64,000 nt of DNA, taken from Pseudocercospora fijiensis CIRAD86 (taxonomy: Eukaryota; Ascomycota; Dothideomycetes; Mycosphaerellales; Mycosphaerellaceae). This document shows, piece by piece, positions 1-13,700 of the stretch (its first letter is position 1; each line of letters begins with the position of its first letter). The stretch covers positions 1,957,353 to 2,021,352 of the forward strand of contig NW_006921533.1 in assembly GCF_000340215.1 (NCBI RefSeq), read 5' to 3'. Both the position numbers and the translations under genes were made by a program. The notes under the pieces were generated by a model. The model was not told where the DNA came from and ran no database searches. It saw only the letters and a program-made list of their open reading frames with translations.

Positions 1-3000
1 ATAGCATTAGTAACTGCTTTAGACTATATAGTGCCTTTAGCAATAGGCAAACTATACCCTTGCTACTACGCTCTTTAAAGCCGTATAGCTGTTTAACGTA
101 GATCTTGTACTTATCGCTAATTAGGGCATTAAGGAAGGCTGTTAGAATATCGTATTACTTAGCCTCTAGGTCGTAATAAGCAATTAGGCTAAACAGGGCT
201 CGAAGCGTGTAAGGCTTAGTAACAGCCGTATAGGTCTTATTATAATCCTGTCCTTCGACCTATATAAAGCTACGGACGACCTAACGAGCCTTAAATCGGC
301 TTATATTGCTATTAGCGTCTCGCTTAATAGTAAAGACCTATCGGCTACGGACAACTTTCCTACCTTCTAGCACCTCTAACCGAGATATATAAACCTATAT
401 ATAGTTGTCGATTAGTAACTTGTATTTAGCCTTACAAGCTTCTTTCTACTATAGCTAGTATAGTAATTCCTTAGCGGCCTTAAAGCTCTTCGGAATTGGA
501 ATAGTATCGTTAGGCTTCTGTTTAGCAATATAGTAGGCGGCTATAAAGCCCTTTATATAGGCTATAGGCATATTAGCAAGGGTGCGGCGCTCTTTGCGAT
601 AGAGAGCGCCTATATCGGCTAGATAACTACGCAGTAGTTTACGAGCGCTCTTATTGCTTCGTGTCTTACGTATAGAACGACTACTAACGCTATCTAGTCG
701 CTTAAATTCAGGCAGCTAGCTAGGCTCGCCCTTCTTAGCGTTTAGATTATATGCTAGCTCTTCCTCGGCTAACTAAAAGCTATCTTTATTACTTAAAGCT
801 AGTAGTTGAACGTCTAGTAGGTTATCGTCGAGTAGCAACGGACTAGCGACCTTATTAGTTACCTCTATATCCTAAGCAGGCTCGTCTAGAGGCTCTTCTT
901 GCTAGGCTAGAAGCTGCTAGACTACACTAGCGGCTTCCTATAGCGACGGTGCCTCGTTGCTTATAGAATTGAATAGAGCCGGCATAATAGACTCGAGTGT
1001 AACAAACTCGTTCTTAGCTAGATCGTTAGGATTAGCGTATAGATTTATGCCCTCTAGAAGCAATAGCTTACTAGCCGTCTTAATGAATTAGACATCCTTT
1101 AATAGAATAACCTTATGCTATTTAGGAAGGTAAATTATATATTTTCCTGAGTCTACTAAGTCCTTAGCATAGCCGACTAGCTTGCTAATAAGGCCTCTAC
1201 TATCTATCTTCTTTCTACGAGCAACTCCGTAATTATATATAATAGTAGTATAGCTATAGGTACGAAGATATTAAAGGCGTAGCTGCTTCCGAGACCAATT
1301 GAGCTCCCTAGCTATAATAGTATAGGGGCTAAGACCTTCCAAGTTTCTAGGAGTAATATTAAGGACCTATATAGTAGTAGTAACTGTATATAGCTATAGA
1401 GCCTTTAGCAAATTCGCATAGAGCATTATCTTCCGAGCGGTCGTATATACGATATAGTTACTAACCTTAGCTAGGCTATTCTAAGTAGAAGAATAAAGTG
1501 CTATAACCTATAGTATAATGCCCTAATTACGAGCCTAGCTTAATAGCTGATTTCCGCCATACTTACCCCCTCTATCGAGGCGGTAGATTAGGATCGAATA
1601 GCTAGAGCCTAGTTTGTATACAGACGTGTATACGGTAGTCCTTAATTGCTACTATAGCTCCTAACTTTAGCGAGCTAGCATATTCGTGTCGATAGGCTAA
1701 TTTAGCGTATATAAACAACGTAAAGTAGCGTTCTTGCAGTAGACTAGGGTTAGTAATAGTAACTACATCTATATAGACAATGTAGTAAATAGTAGATAGT
1801 CGCAGTCGTAGCAGTCGGTTGTATTCCTTATATAACATTGCTATACGACAAGCGATATAGTTTCGGAAGTCGGTCTTGTTTCTAGTAATAACAATCTAAC
1901 CCTTAGCTTCTATTCGTAACAGCTTGCGGTAATAGATATAGCTATATCGTAGATGCTATTCTTCTATCGTACCTGTTAGTACCCCCTTCTTCGATAGAAG
2001 CGCAACAACCTAGCCGTTAGGACTAGAGGTTGGTATATACAGATAGGGGAGACCATTCTTTCGGTATGTCTAAGTAATAATAACCTCCGAGCCGTTAACG
2101 ACAGTAAACAGCACTCGCTTATCGTTTCGATAGAAACAGCCCTTATCGGCAAGCTTCTTAGTAGACAGGAGGTTAGCTGCTAGACCTAGCATATATAGTA
2201 TATTAGACAACTTTATGCTACTTACACTACGCTTATTAACTACCTTAGTCTAAGCTATTCCGACTATCGTAGCGTGCTTCGTATTGCTACTAAACCGAAT
2301 AGAAATATAACAGCCTTTATATTTAATAAGTAATAAAGGGTCGTTAACTATATGTATACTAGTACCTAAGTCGACAACCTAATTAGTAGTACGAGTGCTA
2401 GCAGTAAGAGCCGTAGAAACCAGGTCGCTTACAGTAACCGTAGCTATAAAGGCGTAATTGTAGCTTAGGTCTAATAACACCCCCGGGGTAGTATTAGCCG
2501 TATACAGCCCCTAAGCACTATTCTAACTAGATAGCGGTTGTTACTGTTGTTACTATGCAGTTAGTCTACGCTGCTACTGTTGCTACTGCACCCTCTTCTT
2601 CTTAGCCTTCTGCTGTTTACGACGTAGTCGGTCTTCCTCCTTTAGATAAGAGTATTTAGTATAGCAGCGGTCGGAAGGGTAAGTGCCTTAATAGTGTAAG
2701 CACTCTCGCGATTTTGACTATTCTAGTTGTTTCTACTACGACTACGACTATTGTTATTGTTTCTGCGGCTACTACGACCGCTACGGTTCGAGTTACCTCG
2801 ACCGTTGTTATTGCTATTACTACCTTGCTATTATAGTTAGCGCTAAAGGCTAAAGAAGCCGTTATATTAGGCCTAGTTCAATTGAGCTATATTCTTATTA
2901 AGCAACGCGCTAATAATATTATTAAGTATGTTATCGTTAATAGTGTATTCGGAGGCGCGTATCTGCTCTCGGCGTATCTATACGAATGCCTTATAGAATA

Positions 3001-3560
3001 GTGCGATCTGTATAATAAACATATAGACAGCCTAATATTAGCTAATAGCTAACTTAGTGTCCTTTAAGGTACCGAGCTTCTTCTTGTATTCGTTATAGAA
3101 CTTCTTAACGTCCTTGCTATTATACCGAAGGGTAATATATTCCTAGTAGAGCATAAATTTAGTAGACCTACCTTTACTAGTATATTTCTTCTTAAGGAAG
3201 TCCTATACTTCCTAGGATATAGACAGACTAAGCAGTAATTGTTAAATATTACTAACACAATTAGCAAAGATCTAGGTACGCGCTGTTTAATCTTTAGAGT
3301 CCCATTTATCTTAGCGGTCTTTAAACTCTTTAGAAGACTTACTAGAGGCCTTAGAAAGGGGTCGCTAGCGGGTGCCTTATATATAGCGCTAGACCGATAT
3401 ACCTTTAAGGGCGCCTTTAGCGGCGTACGACTATAATAGGTAATTCTCCTTATTCTTTAGCTTAGGAATGTTGCTTATATAAGCGCTAGAGGTTATAGGG
3501 GGAGCTATTATAGACAGCGACAGCGATAATATAGACAGAGACTATAGACTTGTCTCGAGG
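1..3560 (-). mobile_element. RIP-degraded Ty1/Copia retrotransposon, 3' part cut off by window start
   Basis: Read on the minus strand with TAG/TAA taken as mutated Gln/Trp, this shows a Copia order. A gag start lies near 3560-3400 (IPKLKNKENYLL then SYAAKGALKG, the usual gag opening). A zinc knuckle follows near 2640-2710 (a mutated CxxCxxxHPxxxC pattern), then a protease-like stretch near 2350 (W-V-V-D-x-G-T-S-x-H-I). Integrase is at about 2000-1200 (YFTLFIYAK, AIKDYRIHV, IRS). The reverse transcriptase N-part is at about 460-1 (FKARQVVRSF, YDILTAFLNALISDKYKIYV, LYSLKQ). The rest of RT, RNase H and the 3' LTR lie outside the window. I could not delimit the 5' LTR. Stops in every frame and almost no CpA/TpG mean it is dead, consistent with RIP. 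Confidence 0.85.
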
Positions 3561-5039
3561 GTATAACGAGGCCGCCGACAGGCGCGCCTATATTGTACTA
3601 GTGTAGCGGACAGCCGACACTGTTATTATATAACCGACTCGAGTTAGGACTAGTACCCGCTAGAACACTCGAGGGCGGCGGCGGCGACAATAGTATCGGC
3701 GCAATTTTTAGTAACAAGCGCTGTCTACGCAGTAGTCGGATTAACTATTAGAAAACGTATAGAATGCGTTAGAAACGTAGGGGGCTTATAACTACTTAAT
3801 GTAACTAATGTATTAGAAGAAGGACTAATCTATCTAGAAGTCCGAAGATAAAGTGCAGCAGTTGTAGCCTTAGGCATTAGGTACGTAATAGACCCTAATA
3901 CCTAGATATACACTCTAAGTTATTGCTAGTTAAGGAAAGAAGAACATAGCTATGTTAGTAACGGTGTTGCCGAGTTGTTGTTACTTAAAGAAGGAAATTA
4001 GAAGTAAGGTAAAGTTAGCGCTAAGACGGCTAGCGCCGCTATTGTTAATATTACTTGCTATTATTACTACGCCTACGGACACAACCTTACCTACACTACG
4101 AGCCTAAGGCACCTTTAATTAAAACTTTAATTAAAACTTTAAGGCTAAGTTAAAACTTTAAGCCGCCTAAAAGATTAAGCGACTAATAGACTAACTAAGG
4201 GCAAAACTATAGAGCTAAGCTAGCCGGGGTCGATCTTGCGGACAATAGGTTACTCCTCGATCTATCTAACCCTTTAAGCGAGGCGAACCTCTACTACTGC
4301 ACTTATAATAGCCTTTACCTATAGAAACTAGAAGAACTAAGTTTTTTGAAAAGATATAATTAGTTAACACTTGAAGGCTACTAAACCTAACTAATTAGGG
4401 CTAGTAAAACTACGATAGTAAATAATAGCCCTCGTAATAACAAGAACAACCCTCGGAACGGACAAACCCTCGGAAGCGGACATTGCTAGGTCTTTTAAGA
4501 GTAGACGCAAAGAACTCGGTACGATATCACTTAGAGCGGAGGCAGGGCTACAATACCTCGTACGTCTACCTATTGCAGTAGGGAAGACGCGCTCGTATTA
4601 TAATTAGTCGAAGGCCCTCAATTCTTATAGATACATATTACTTTATAGTTTATTATATATAGGGATAGCGTAGTTAGAGTTGGATATTGTACTATATTAG
4701 AGGTAAGGTTTGATATAGTTACATAATCGGTAGTTGTACGTTTAATTTAGCGCGGACTAAGCGGCTTATTAGACCTGCTAAGTTAGTAGCAATAGAGGTT
4801 AAGACTAGAATAAAGACCGGCTACGAGGGCGCGGCCTTTAGAAGGGAAGCGTGTATTAGGACTAAAGAGGTTATACGTAATTAGCATATAACCGGGCTCG
4901 AGTGAAGCTAGGGTCTTAATGCCTTAGGCAGGGCTTAGCGCTTAGTAATAGGCTAACTTGCCTACCTTCCTCCCTCTCCTCCTAGCTTCTTATCGAATAC
5001 TACTTGTACCTACTACTACCCTATCTACCTGCTAACAAA
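3561..5039. other. RIP-mutated non-coding or unresolved stretch
   Basis: This should contain the 5' LTR and leader of the Copia element, but only one LTR copy falls inside the window, so I cannot place its ends. A short tandem repeat built on TTAAAACTTTAA lies at about 4117-4160. I see no recognisable protein. Confidence 0.4.
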
Positions 5040-6351
5040 CCCTTATTACAGACTTCGTATTTTTATCTAATTCTTTAAAGATATACGTATAGTTAACGCG
5101 ATCAATACTAGTCCGTAGTACTATAGAATAATATAGCTCGTACCCGACCGGTCTAAACCCGCTATAATTTAATATATAGGCTTAGGTTATAGTATCTAGG
5201 GTTCTAGTATAGCTAAACTATATATAGTCCTAGCGGAGAAGCTGCCTAAGCTACGCGACTATAAGGAATTCCTCGTAGAAGCTAGCCTATTTCGAGAGGA
5301 GACAAATTTTATTAAATGCGACTAGCCCGATACGTAAGGAAAGATTCGGATTCTTTAGGGTATCCTTAAAGTTATCGGATACGGCCTACTCCGGGCCTAG
5401 AATAATATAATCGTACTAGCCCGCCCTAATTTTAGTAAACAAATCTAGATCCCGCTGCTTAGCCTTACTTACAACTAGTACGGGATTGACGTATTCCCCT
5501 ACGATCTTCTTTAAGTCCGCCTCTTACTCTACCCCGAGCCGAGTAAGAGGTACTAACTAGATAGCAGTCTATCTAGTAAGTATAGTAAAAGCCTAGAAGA
5601 TTAGGCTCTTACCTAAACTAGTCTTTACGATAAATAGGATATCCTATCGCTAGTAAATTAAGGCCCGTAGTATAGTAACCTAGATCCGATATAGCTTTTT
5701 CTTAGGCCGCTGTTTAGATAGTTTATATAATCGTTTTAATATCTACCTTATTCTAGCTTCGATAATATCGAATTAGAGGTCGACTAAATCGCTATAGTCG
5801 ACGGTATAAACTATCGCGCGAATAGATTTAAGAGTATAGTTATAGATTCGATTAACTATAAATCGAATAATCTCCCGTAGATCGGTATATACGACCCTCG
5901 TAGAAAGCTCTATAGGAATACTCTATAGCGTAGCGGACTTCTAGAGCTTGCCTAGCTAGAAACTATTCTAGATTCTCCGAGCTAGTTTTCCCGATTTCGC
6001 TCTTATAAATTGCCCTCTAGTCGCGGCCCTTCTCTAACCTATAACGCGTAGAGCCTACCCTACTCGCGGTATTAAAACTAGCTCGAGTATTATAGTATTC
6101 TAAACGTATCTCTTACTAACTCGGAGCTACGATACCTAGCCGATAGTATTAGGCGGGAGGACTACGAGCGCTAGACGGGATAGTATCGGGGGTAGATAAG
6201 AGTTACGTAAGCTTCTTTACGGTATTATATTTACCTACCGCGGATATTATTTCGATTATTACGAAGTTAGTTTATCGCTCTATAGTCGTAGTAGGGTAGA
6301 CGCGTCTAGCTTTAATATAGCAAGCGATATTCGATTTTCGGGTATATATAG
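5040..6351 (+). pseudogene. Unidentified RIP-degraded ORF, apparently interrupted by Gypsy-1
   Basis: On the plus strand one frame reads for about 430 codons with only TAG/TAA stops that can be explained as mutated Gln/Trp. Examples are KLPKLRDYKEFLVEASLF, KVIGYGLLRAQNNIIVLA and NQYGIDVFPYDLL. I do not recognise the family; it does not look like gag, RT, integrase or a mariner transposase. The frame runs into the left Gypsy-1 LTR at 6352. If the LTR element and one copy of the ATAG duplication are removed, the same frame appears to continue at 18673 towards 19008. Either a degraded host gene or part of an older transposon is possible. Confidence 0.4.
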
Positions 6352-6631
6352 TAAAGGACGGAAACTAAAACCACTACTACTACTAGCAGTAATAGTATAG
6401 GCTACCGAGGGTAACATAACCTATAGCAATATAGGCAGCTATGTTTAGCATAATAGGATAACAAGACGGTTGCTTAGGCTAAAGACTAGAGCCCTATAAC
6501 ATAGGCATTGTAGAAGTGTAATATAAACAATGTGCTATACGAGGTTAGTACTCTATCTATAATGCAGAAGGAGGCCTCTTATATAGGCTCAAAACTTAGC
6601 CTAGGTGTGTAGGGCCGGTTACTAGCTAATA
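6352..6631 (-). repeat. 3' LTR of Gypsy-1 (left copy)
   Basis: 280 bp, directly repeated at 18389-18668. The differences I noticed are almost all C/T or G/A, as RIP would leave. Termini on the plus strand are TAAAGGACGG and AGCTAATA, consistent with mutated TG...CA ends. Confidence 0.85.
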
Positions 6632-6829
6632 TCCCTCCCTTTCTTCGTGTCTAACTAGATACGCTTTATATTGTGCGCTCAAAACAAACAGTTATATAGT
6701 AACCTTAGGCATCTCAGCTAAGGCTATCTTTTAGAGACTCCGTAATAACACCCCTAGGGTAGCATTGTTCCTAGATTCTATTAATATGCAAAAACAACTT
6801 CCTAAGCATCTAATCTACTACGCTAACTT

Positions 6830-9588
6830 ACTACTGCTTCAATGTACCGTAATCCTTACTAGCAATAACCTTATCTGCTAGTCGGCTCTCGAAATCTCCT
6901 CCGTATACGTTAAAGCTATTAGTACCGAAGTACTGTCCCTCGTAGAAAGCTTAATTAACGAGGAGGTTAACAGCCTTTTCCGTCGTAGCACTCTCCTAAT
7001 TGTATAGATATTCCTTAAGTCCCTCGTTATTAAGCTAGAGGATCTGTTTAACTTCGTTCTAAACAACGTAACTTAACTAAGGAATCCTACTAACTAGAGC
7101 GTCGGAGATGTAGCTAAGGCCTTCGACTAAGATCGCCGTAGGGAAAGCGAATAGTAGGAAGGAGTTAGAGGCCGGGAGGGCGGTCAGATTGCGGTACGCT
7201 TTAGCAACCTAGGAGACTATTAAGTTCTCGTAACCCTTAACCTTAGTGCTATTAATAACGCGAGAGTAGCCTAGGTTAATTGATATACGGTTGCTCTCGG
7301 TCTTTAGATTACTATATAGTAGGTGCGGTATCTAAATAGAGACCTCGCACTCCTTTAGAGGGTTAAGGATCTACTCCGCCTTGCGCCCCTTACTATTAGG
7401 CTAACTATCGAACATGTAGTCGAGGTCGTCGTCGGTAAGGTACTTATTAGTAAGCTTGCCGATCTTGCTTAGTAGGACTAGGCTACGAGCCTTAAGCTTC
7501 TCAATCTAGTTCGTAAAGACCTCGGGCTAATACATGCCTTCGACAATAGTAGAGCAGCTAGTCTTATCCTTAGATATAAGACAGACCTTAATACGCAGGT
7601 AACTAGCACCCTCGCTAGCTGCGAGCTTAACTACATCTTGTCCGAGACGAGCAGACTCCTTAGAAGGACAGTTTTCGTAAGTACCGCTAACCCTAAAGAA
7701 CTTAGTAGGCTTAGGGACGGAGATAAGCTCGTATACGTAATTAGGTCGAAGGGCGATAGCTAAGAGCTATAGGGCAGGGTACTAGCGGACGATTTAGTTG
7801 CTTATACTATAAGTTTAAAGGGCATTACGGCCTTCTTACTTAGACTTAGGCATGTTACGCATATACTAAAGGTATATCTCAAACTCTTCCTATATTAGGT
7901 CGATAAGGAAAGGAAGATGTGCTCTATAAGGCTCTTATAACTAACTAAAGACTTGAGGGAAGATAGTATTACTAGTCTAGCGAAAGCGATCGAAGGAGGT
8001 GCCTTAGCTAAGAATGCCGGTAACGAACTTGCTCTAGCGATCCGTTAGCGTAAGGGCGCGAGTAATAGTACTAGTAGGGTTGAACGCGTAGAGTCCTAGA
8101 GATATCGGGGCGGCAATAGGGCGTCTAGGAAACCAGTTAGCATAGGCCTAATTAGCCTTAAGAGTAGCGAAGGCGTCTTAATTAGGAACCTCGCGACTAA
8201 TCTTTAATAGGCGACCGACGAGGACACTCGCCTTAGTACTAGCATAGAGACTATAGACCTTAGCGGCCTTCTTAACATAGTTGGCACATATAGAGAACGG
8301 CTCTTCTCCTAGCTTGCTAAGGTCGTCGAGCTGTTAACAAATAGAGAGGGCAGTAGGGGCTTCGCCTATTGCGGCTTTAGGAACTATATCGATATCGGTA
8401 ATAAGGTACGCGATAGAGTCGCCCTTATAAGAACCGCAAATGTTCTTAGTTAATAGGATCGGCGAGAGGCCTCTATTTCTACGCTCGCTAAAGGAGCCTT
8501 CGGAGGAGACATCTTCTAGTAGTGCATCTAGTATATTAATATCCGAGTTACTATAGTTAGTACTATAGTTAGTACTATAGTCGGTACTAGAAGGAGCGCT
8601 GTATTTCTTAGTAGCCTTACGGAGGGCCTAGCGAGCATGTAATGCCTTCTTACGCGCTGCTTCGGCCTTAGCGCGCTCGTCTTAAACTTCTTAAGGGACC
8701 TTACGGTTACGGGTCGAGCGACGATCCTTAGCCTATATCTCCGTAGCGAGCGCGAGACTAGTAGCCGTATCGGCCTCCGTTTCTAGGCGAAGAGCCTTAC
8801 GTTTAAGAATATTAACGATAGGCGCTTCTTAACCTTTAATAATAAAGCCTACACTATTAATGCGATAGCCCTTCTCTTTTAGTAGATCCTTAGTTGTCTA
8901 TACGTTGAGATCGACCTAGATAATCGCATCGTAGTACTTCTTCTAGTAGGCTGTCGTAAAGTCGTTAAGCGTAAAGGACAAGTTAAGCAACTGCTTACCT
9001 ACCTTCTTACTAGCGGTAGATATACGATAGATTATAGTACGGGAAAGATGCTCGGCGCCTTAACGACGGACCTTATACTTATTAACGAACGAAGAAACCT
9101 GCTTAGCACGCTCTTATCTACCGTAGGCGAAGTTAATAAGGCTCTTAGAAAGACTGCTTAGTCCTCCCTAATATTCGAAGGCCTAGTCGAGGGTCTTAAA
9201 GCGTAAACGAATCTAGGTACCGGCAGTCTCGAGGCTATAGACGATAGGAAAGGCTTGTTTAATATCTATATCGTTAAGAACCTCGCGCTTAAAGATACGC
9301 TTACCGATAGACTAACGCAAGTTGTTTATACCGTACGCAACTAAGACAGTAGCCTTCTTAATGTTCCTATTAATAACGCGTAGCAGGGTGCGAGCGTTCT
9401 AGATCTTCTCTTAAGGGTCTTTAAGGGCGGTAACGATCTAGAAGTAGTGCTCGAGGCTAGTTATAGTAGCTAAGGCGCTGTCGGATAGGGCTTCGATCGG
9501 AACTAGGGCGGCTAGGCTTAGGTTAATAGGGGCAGGTAGGTCGTTACTACTACTAGCGCCTAGCGGATTCGGGGCGCCGGAAGACATA
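6830..9588 (-). pseudogene. Third ORF of Gypsy-1, about 920 codons, unknown function, RIP-broken
   Basis: Starting at an intact ATG (9588, peptide MSSGAPNPLGASSSNDLPAP), one minus-strand frame runs for about 920 codons to tandem TAG-TAA near 6830. It is interrupted only by RIP-type stops. It follows pol in the same orientation and lies between the LTRs. Visible features are a helical N-terminal half (ALKDPQEKIQNARTLLRVIN), a basic Arg/Lys/Ala-rich segment in the middle (RAKAEAARKKALHARQALRK) followed by Ser/Asp repeats, and a long globular C-terminal half (e.g. QYFGTNSFNVYGGDFESRLA). I see no RT, integrase, zinc knuckle, chromodomain or envelope-type membrane segment. It could be a captured host gene, an additional structural protein or a nested element. 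I do not recognise it. Confidence 0.6.
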
Positions 9589-10719
9589 GTCGACCGAGGC
9601 GGTTTAGAAACGAGTTTGCAAAGTGTATTCGTTGCTTAATAATAATAATTAAAGGGTTTAGATAGAAGGGGGGTTTTAGGCGGTAGCGAGTTAGTTAGTA
9701 ACCGAGTAGAAGAAGGAGCTTAGAAAGCTCGCTTTAAATATAGTGCGAAGGTAACGTAGTCCGTATGTCCCGCGCTAGTAAAGCAAACGGATAACGGCTA
9801 TATATAAAAGTGAAGCTATATACGAGACTTCTTTGTTATTAGGGCAGGCTAAAGTTTAATAATCGATCTAGCTAATTGCTAGTAGCGACTACGCGCCTTT
9901 GTTAACCTTTAGCTATCGTAGATTCTCGCGCACTCGAAATGTAACTAGTTAGTTCGAGTCCTTAGTAGAAATCTATAGTAGTAAAGCTAGCGGGACTAAT
10001 AACACCCCCGGGGTAGCATTAGCTTTTCTCTAAAGATGCTCGGTAGCGAGAAGCAAGTCGCCTAGGCCTAGCGTAGCTAATTCGTCGGTATATTAGCCTA
10101 TAGCACTGCCGTTGTAGATGCAGCATTACCTTTTATATTAGTAAGCACGTAAGGGTAGTCTATGCGTTTACCTTCTTCCTTCTTCTAAACACTAAGCTTA
10201 ACAGCCTAAGGTCCCTATTCTTAGAGGCTATAGGCCTAGGTTGCTATATCTATCTAAGAGCTAGGAAGGGAGAGGGATAGGGAACCTCCCTTTCTTAGTG
10301 TCCTACGTAACTAGTGCTAATTAGGGCAGAAACAGTCTCTAGCAGAGTATCTTGTTATCGTTGTCACTTAAGGAAGGTTGCTAGAGTCTAGGAATCTAGA
10401 GGGAAGTAGTCCTAGAAGGGTAGAGGGGTTAGGTTCGGCTATCTTTCTAATACTACCCCCGGGGTGTTATTAGGAAAACACGCCTCGTATAGTTCTATCT
10501 AAGGAAAAACAAGAGTAAAGGAATAAAGTTATAGCAACATCTCGAAGGCAAAAGAGCAATATAATAAACAAAGTAAAAGCAAAAGAGGGTAGCAACTATA
10601 AGTATTAACATCCGTAGGAACAAGTAGTAAGGACTAAAGCTATAGGGCGGCACTACATTAATAGCGCGGAGAAGGTAAGGAAAACAACGTAGTAGAGGCA
10701 GGGAAAGACAAGCAATTAT
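9589..10719. other. Spacer between pol and third ORF of Gypsy-1 with inverted palindrome pair
   Basis: No protein is visible. Two copies of a roughly 27 bp near-palindrome with core CCCCCGGGG sit here in opposite orientation (9996-10022 and 10447-10473), enclosing about 425 bp. The same motif recurs at other ORF borders of this block. Confidence 0.5.
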
Positions 10720-13700
10720 TTAGTCTCGGGATCTAGCTATAATTCTAGGCGGTCTTCGTCGCTAGACTAGTCGAGCTCCTCTTCGGAGTTAGAGTTAGAT
10801 AGCTAGAAGTCTAGTTTACTATCGGAATCAACATCGGAAATACTCTACGCGCAATTAATACGTATATAACCCTCCCTTTGTTTATAAGTCATTCCTAATA
10901 GCTTACTAAGATGTATCTAGGGATGCGTATAGTTGTCGGGTAGAACAGGATCTATAATCGCGGTAGGATCCTCCTCTCGATAGGTATCTAAGGTCGGTAG
11001 AGGGTCTATAGAGGCATTGACTTCCTCCTCGGTCGGGGGAGGGCGGGTAGGCTCTCTTAATTCGACGATCTTTTTTAGGTTAGCTCGGGGGTACGAGTGC
11101 TTCAAAGTAGCACTATTAAGTTCCTAAAGTCGGTACGTAGAACTATCGTAAAGGACCTCCTACACTCTATAAGGCCCTTTCTATTTAAAGGCTAGCTTAT
11201 AGGAGTAACTATACTCTAACTCGGACCGGTATAGGAGAACTATATCGCTAACCTTTAGAGGCTCCTAATTAATAGCATTATAGTTATCAAAATACTACTT
11301 AGCCTCTTTACGAAGGCGCCGTTATCGAGCAAGTCCCTCCTAAGAAGTAGTAGTTATATCCTTAAGAGCCTTAGCGCGTAGGGTAAGGAGATCCGCTCTA
11401 GTACGAACAGACCCCTAATCGTAAACGCTATGCGTGCGATAGGACAACTCAATAGGAAGAACGGCGTCCCTCCTAATTATAAGCTCTGCTAGCGTAAGTC
11501 TAGTCGTGTCGATAATAGTAGTTCGATCCGCCTAGAGAAGGGCCGGGACCCGGATAGAGATAGGAACCGACCTGTCCCCTCTATTAGTTATCTTAGACAG
11601 GGCATCAATTAAAGACCGATAGCTACGTTTAATAATAGCATTCGACTAGGGATAGTATAGGGAGATACGAACGTTTTTCGCCCTATACGAAACAAGCAGT
11701 ACTTGAACTTCTTTAGCTATATTGTTCGTAGCGTTGTCTAAGATAATCTCGTAAGGTATTCCCTAGCGGCAAAACAGATCTTTAAATAGGAAGGTAGCTA
11801 TGTTACGAGTATTAATAGCGCCGTAGCCCTTATAGAAATAATAGGCCTCTAGCTATCGAGAAAGACCCTCCCGAATAATATACAAGCTATTATTGCGACT
11901 AAGATAGACCCCGTCGCTATACTATTGTTCTCCGACTAATTAGGTAGCAGGAATACGCAGTTCCCCTAGACGTCGGTAGCTATTCCTAAAATTGCACTTA
12001 GGATAGCTCTTATAGTAGCGGGAGATATCAGCCTATACGCTATCCTACTAGTAGCGCCGACGAAGGACATCGAAGGTGCCTTCCGCCGCCCGGTAGCCGA
12101 GCTTATCGTAAACGGAACGAAGGATCTCTTATCGGGCTGCTAGGTCGTTAATAACACGCTAGAGAGGTGCATTAACTATCGCTTGTCGCTAAAGGATTCG
12201 ATCTTTAACTAGGAATCGTCGAGAATAGCGAATAACCCGACGGTATTAACTCTTTAATAGGCTAGGCGCTTTCTTCGTATAGGTTAGGAAGTAGGCGATA
12301 TAATAGGAGTCGTCGGAGTAGACCCTATTAAGGATATTATCCCTCTCTAGTTTATCCGCCTTAGCTTTAGTCTAGTCGTTACCGTTAGTAGTAGGGCTCT
12401 CGTCGGGCTAGTTACTAGGTTAGTCGCTAGGTTAGTCGTTAGTAGTAGGCTAGGTAATCGCTAGTATAGCATTAATATAGAAGGCAGCGAAGAAGGTACG
12501 GTTAATTACTATATCGACATCCTCTTCTTCTATTATCTCGGCGATGTCCTCTTCTATAGCGGGCCTTCTAGAAAGGCTATCCGGTCTAGTGTACTTCTTA
12601 CTAGGAACGTAGAAGACGTCGAAGTTAAACAAATAGATCTAGGCAACCTACCGAGCTATCGTAGAGTTTGGTAGGTCGGAGGCTATACGGTTAAGCTAAT
12701 AGACTAGCGTCTAAGCATCGATTTCTAGACGAAAGAACACCCTAAAGAGCTATAGTCGGAACTTCTTAAGAGCCTTATAGACTCTAAGGCATTCTCGCTT
12801 ACTAGTATCGTATCGGGCCTCGATCGGTTTCTATAGTCCGGAGTCGTACCTAATAGGATAACGCAAGGATAGCTCCTTACGGTTACACTATATTAGTATC
12901 TCGCTATAGCCTTCCCCGCTCGAGTCGATAGCAACAATTATTAAACCCGTACCCTCTAAGTAGTTAATAGATGTTAGTATAGGTGCGCTAACGAGCGCCT
13001 TAGTTACCGTATCCTTAGCCGCTTAGTAAACGGAGGTCTATTCGAATTTAGCATCCTTCTTAAGTAAGGCGTATAAGGGCTTGCATACTAATGCAAAGTT
13101 CTCGACCTAGATGCGGAAGTAGGAGACTACTCTAAGCTAGGTTCGGACATCCTTCTAACAGGTAGGATCCGGCTAGGACACTATCTTTAGGACCCGTGCA
13201 TTATTAGGATAGCGGCCGTTCTTATTAGTTACAAACCCGACAATGTTTATTCGTTTGTATAGGAGCTAAAGCTTCTCTCTATACACCGTTAGGTTAGCTC
13301 GCTCTAGGTCGTAGAGGATACTATCGAGGTTCTAAATATATTCGAGAAAGAACCTACGGATACTAGGCTCTACTTCTTTATTATTGTACCTAGTTTTAGG
13401 GCCCTTAATACCGATATCGTCGAGGAAAGGCATCGCTATATAGGAGATATAGGCCGCGAGGACTTAGTTTATAATGCGAACGAACTAGGCTACGGAGTTG
13501 GTTGCCCCTTAGGGAAGGGTAGTTTGTCTATATAGCCTAAGAGGTGTCTCGAAACTAGTAAGGTCGCGGCTATTAGGGTAGAGAGGGATCTAGTCGTAGC
13601 CCGAGAAAACATCAACTAGTGAGGCTACAATATAGTTAGCAAAAGCTTCCGAGAACCTATTAGTCTCCGGAGGAAGGTTAGCATCTCTAATCGTAACTAC

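Noticed and set aside
1602..1838. 78-codon minus-strand open frame
   Set aside because: It is a stop-free piece of the RIP-degraded Copia integrase region, not a separate gene.
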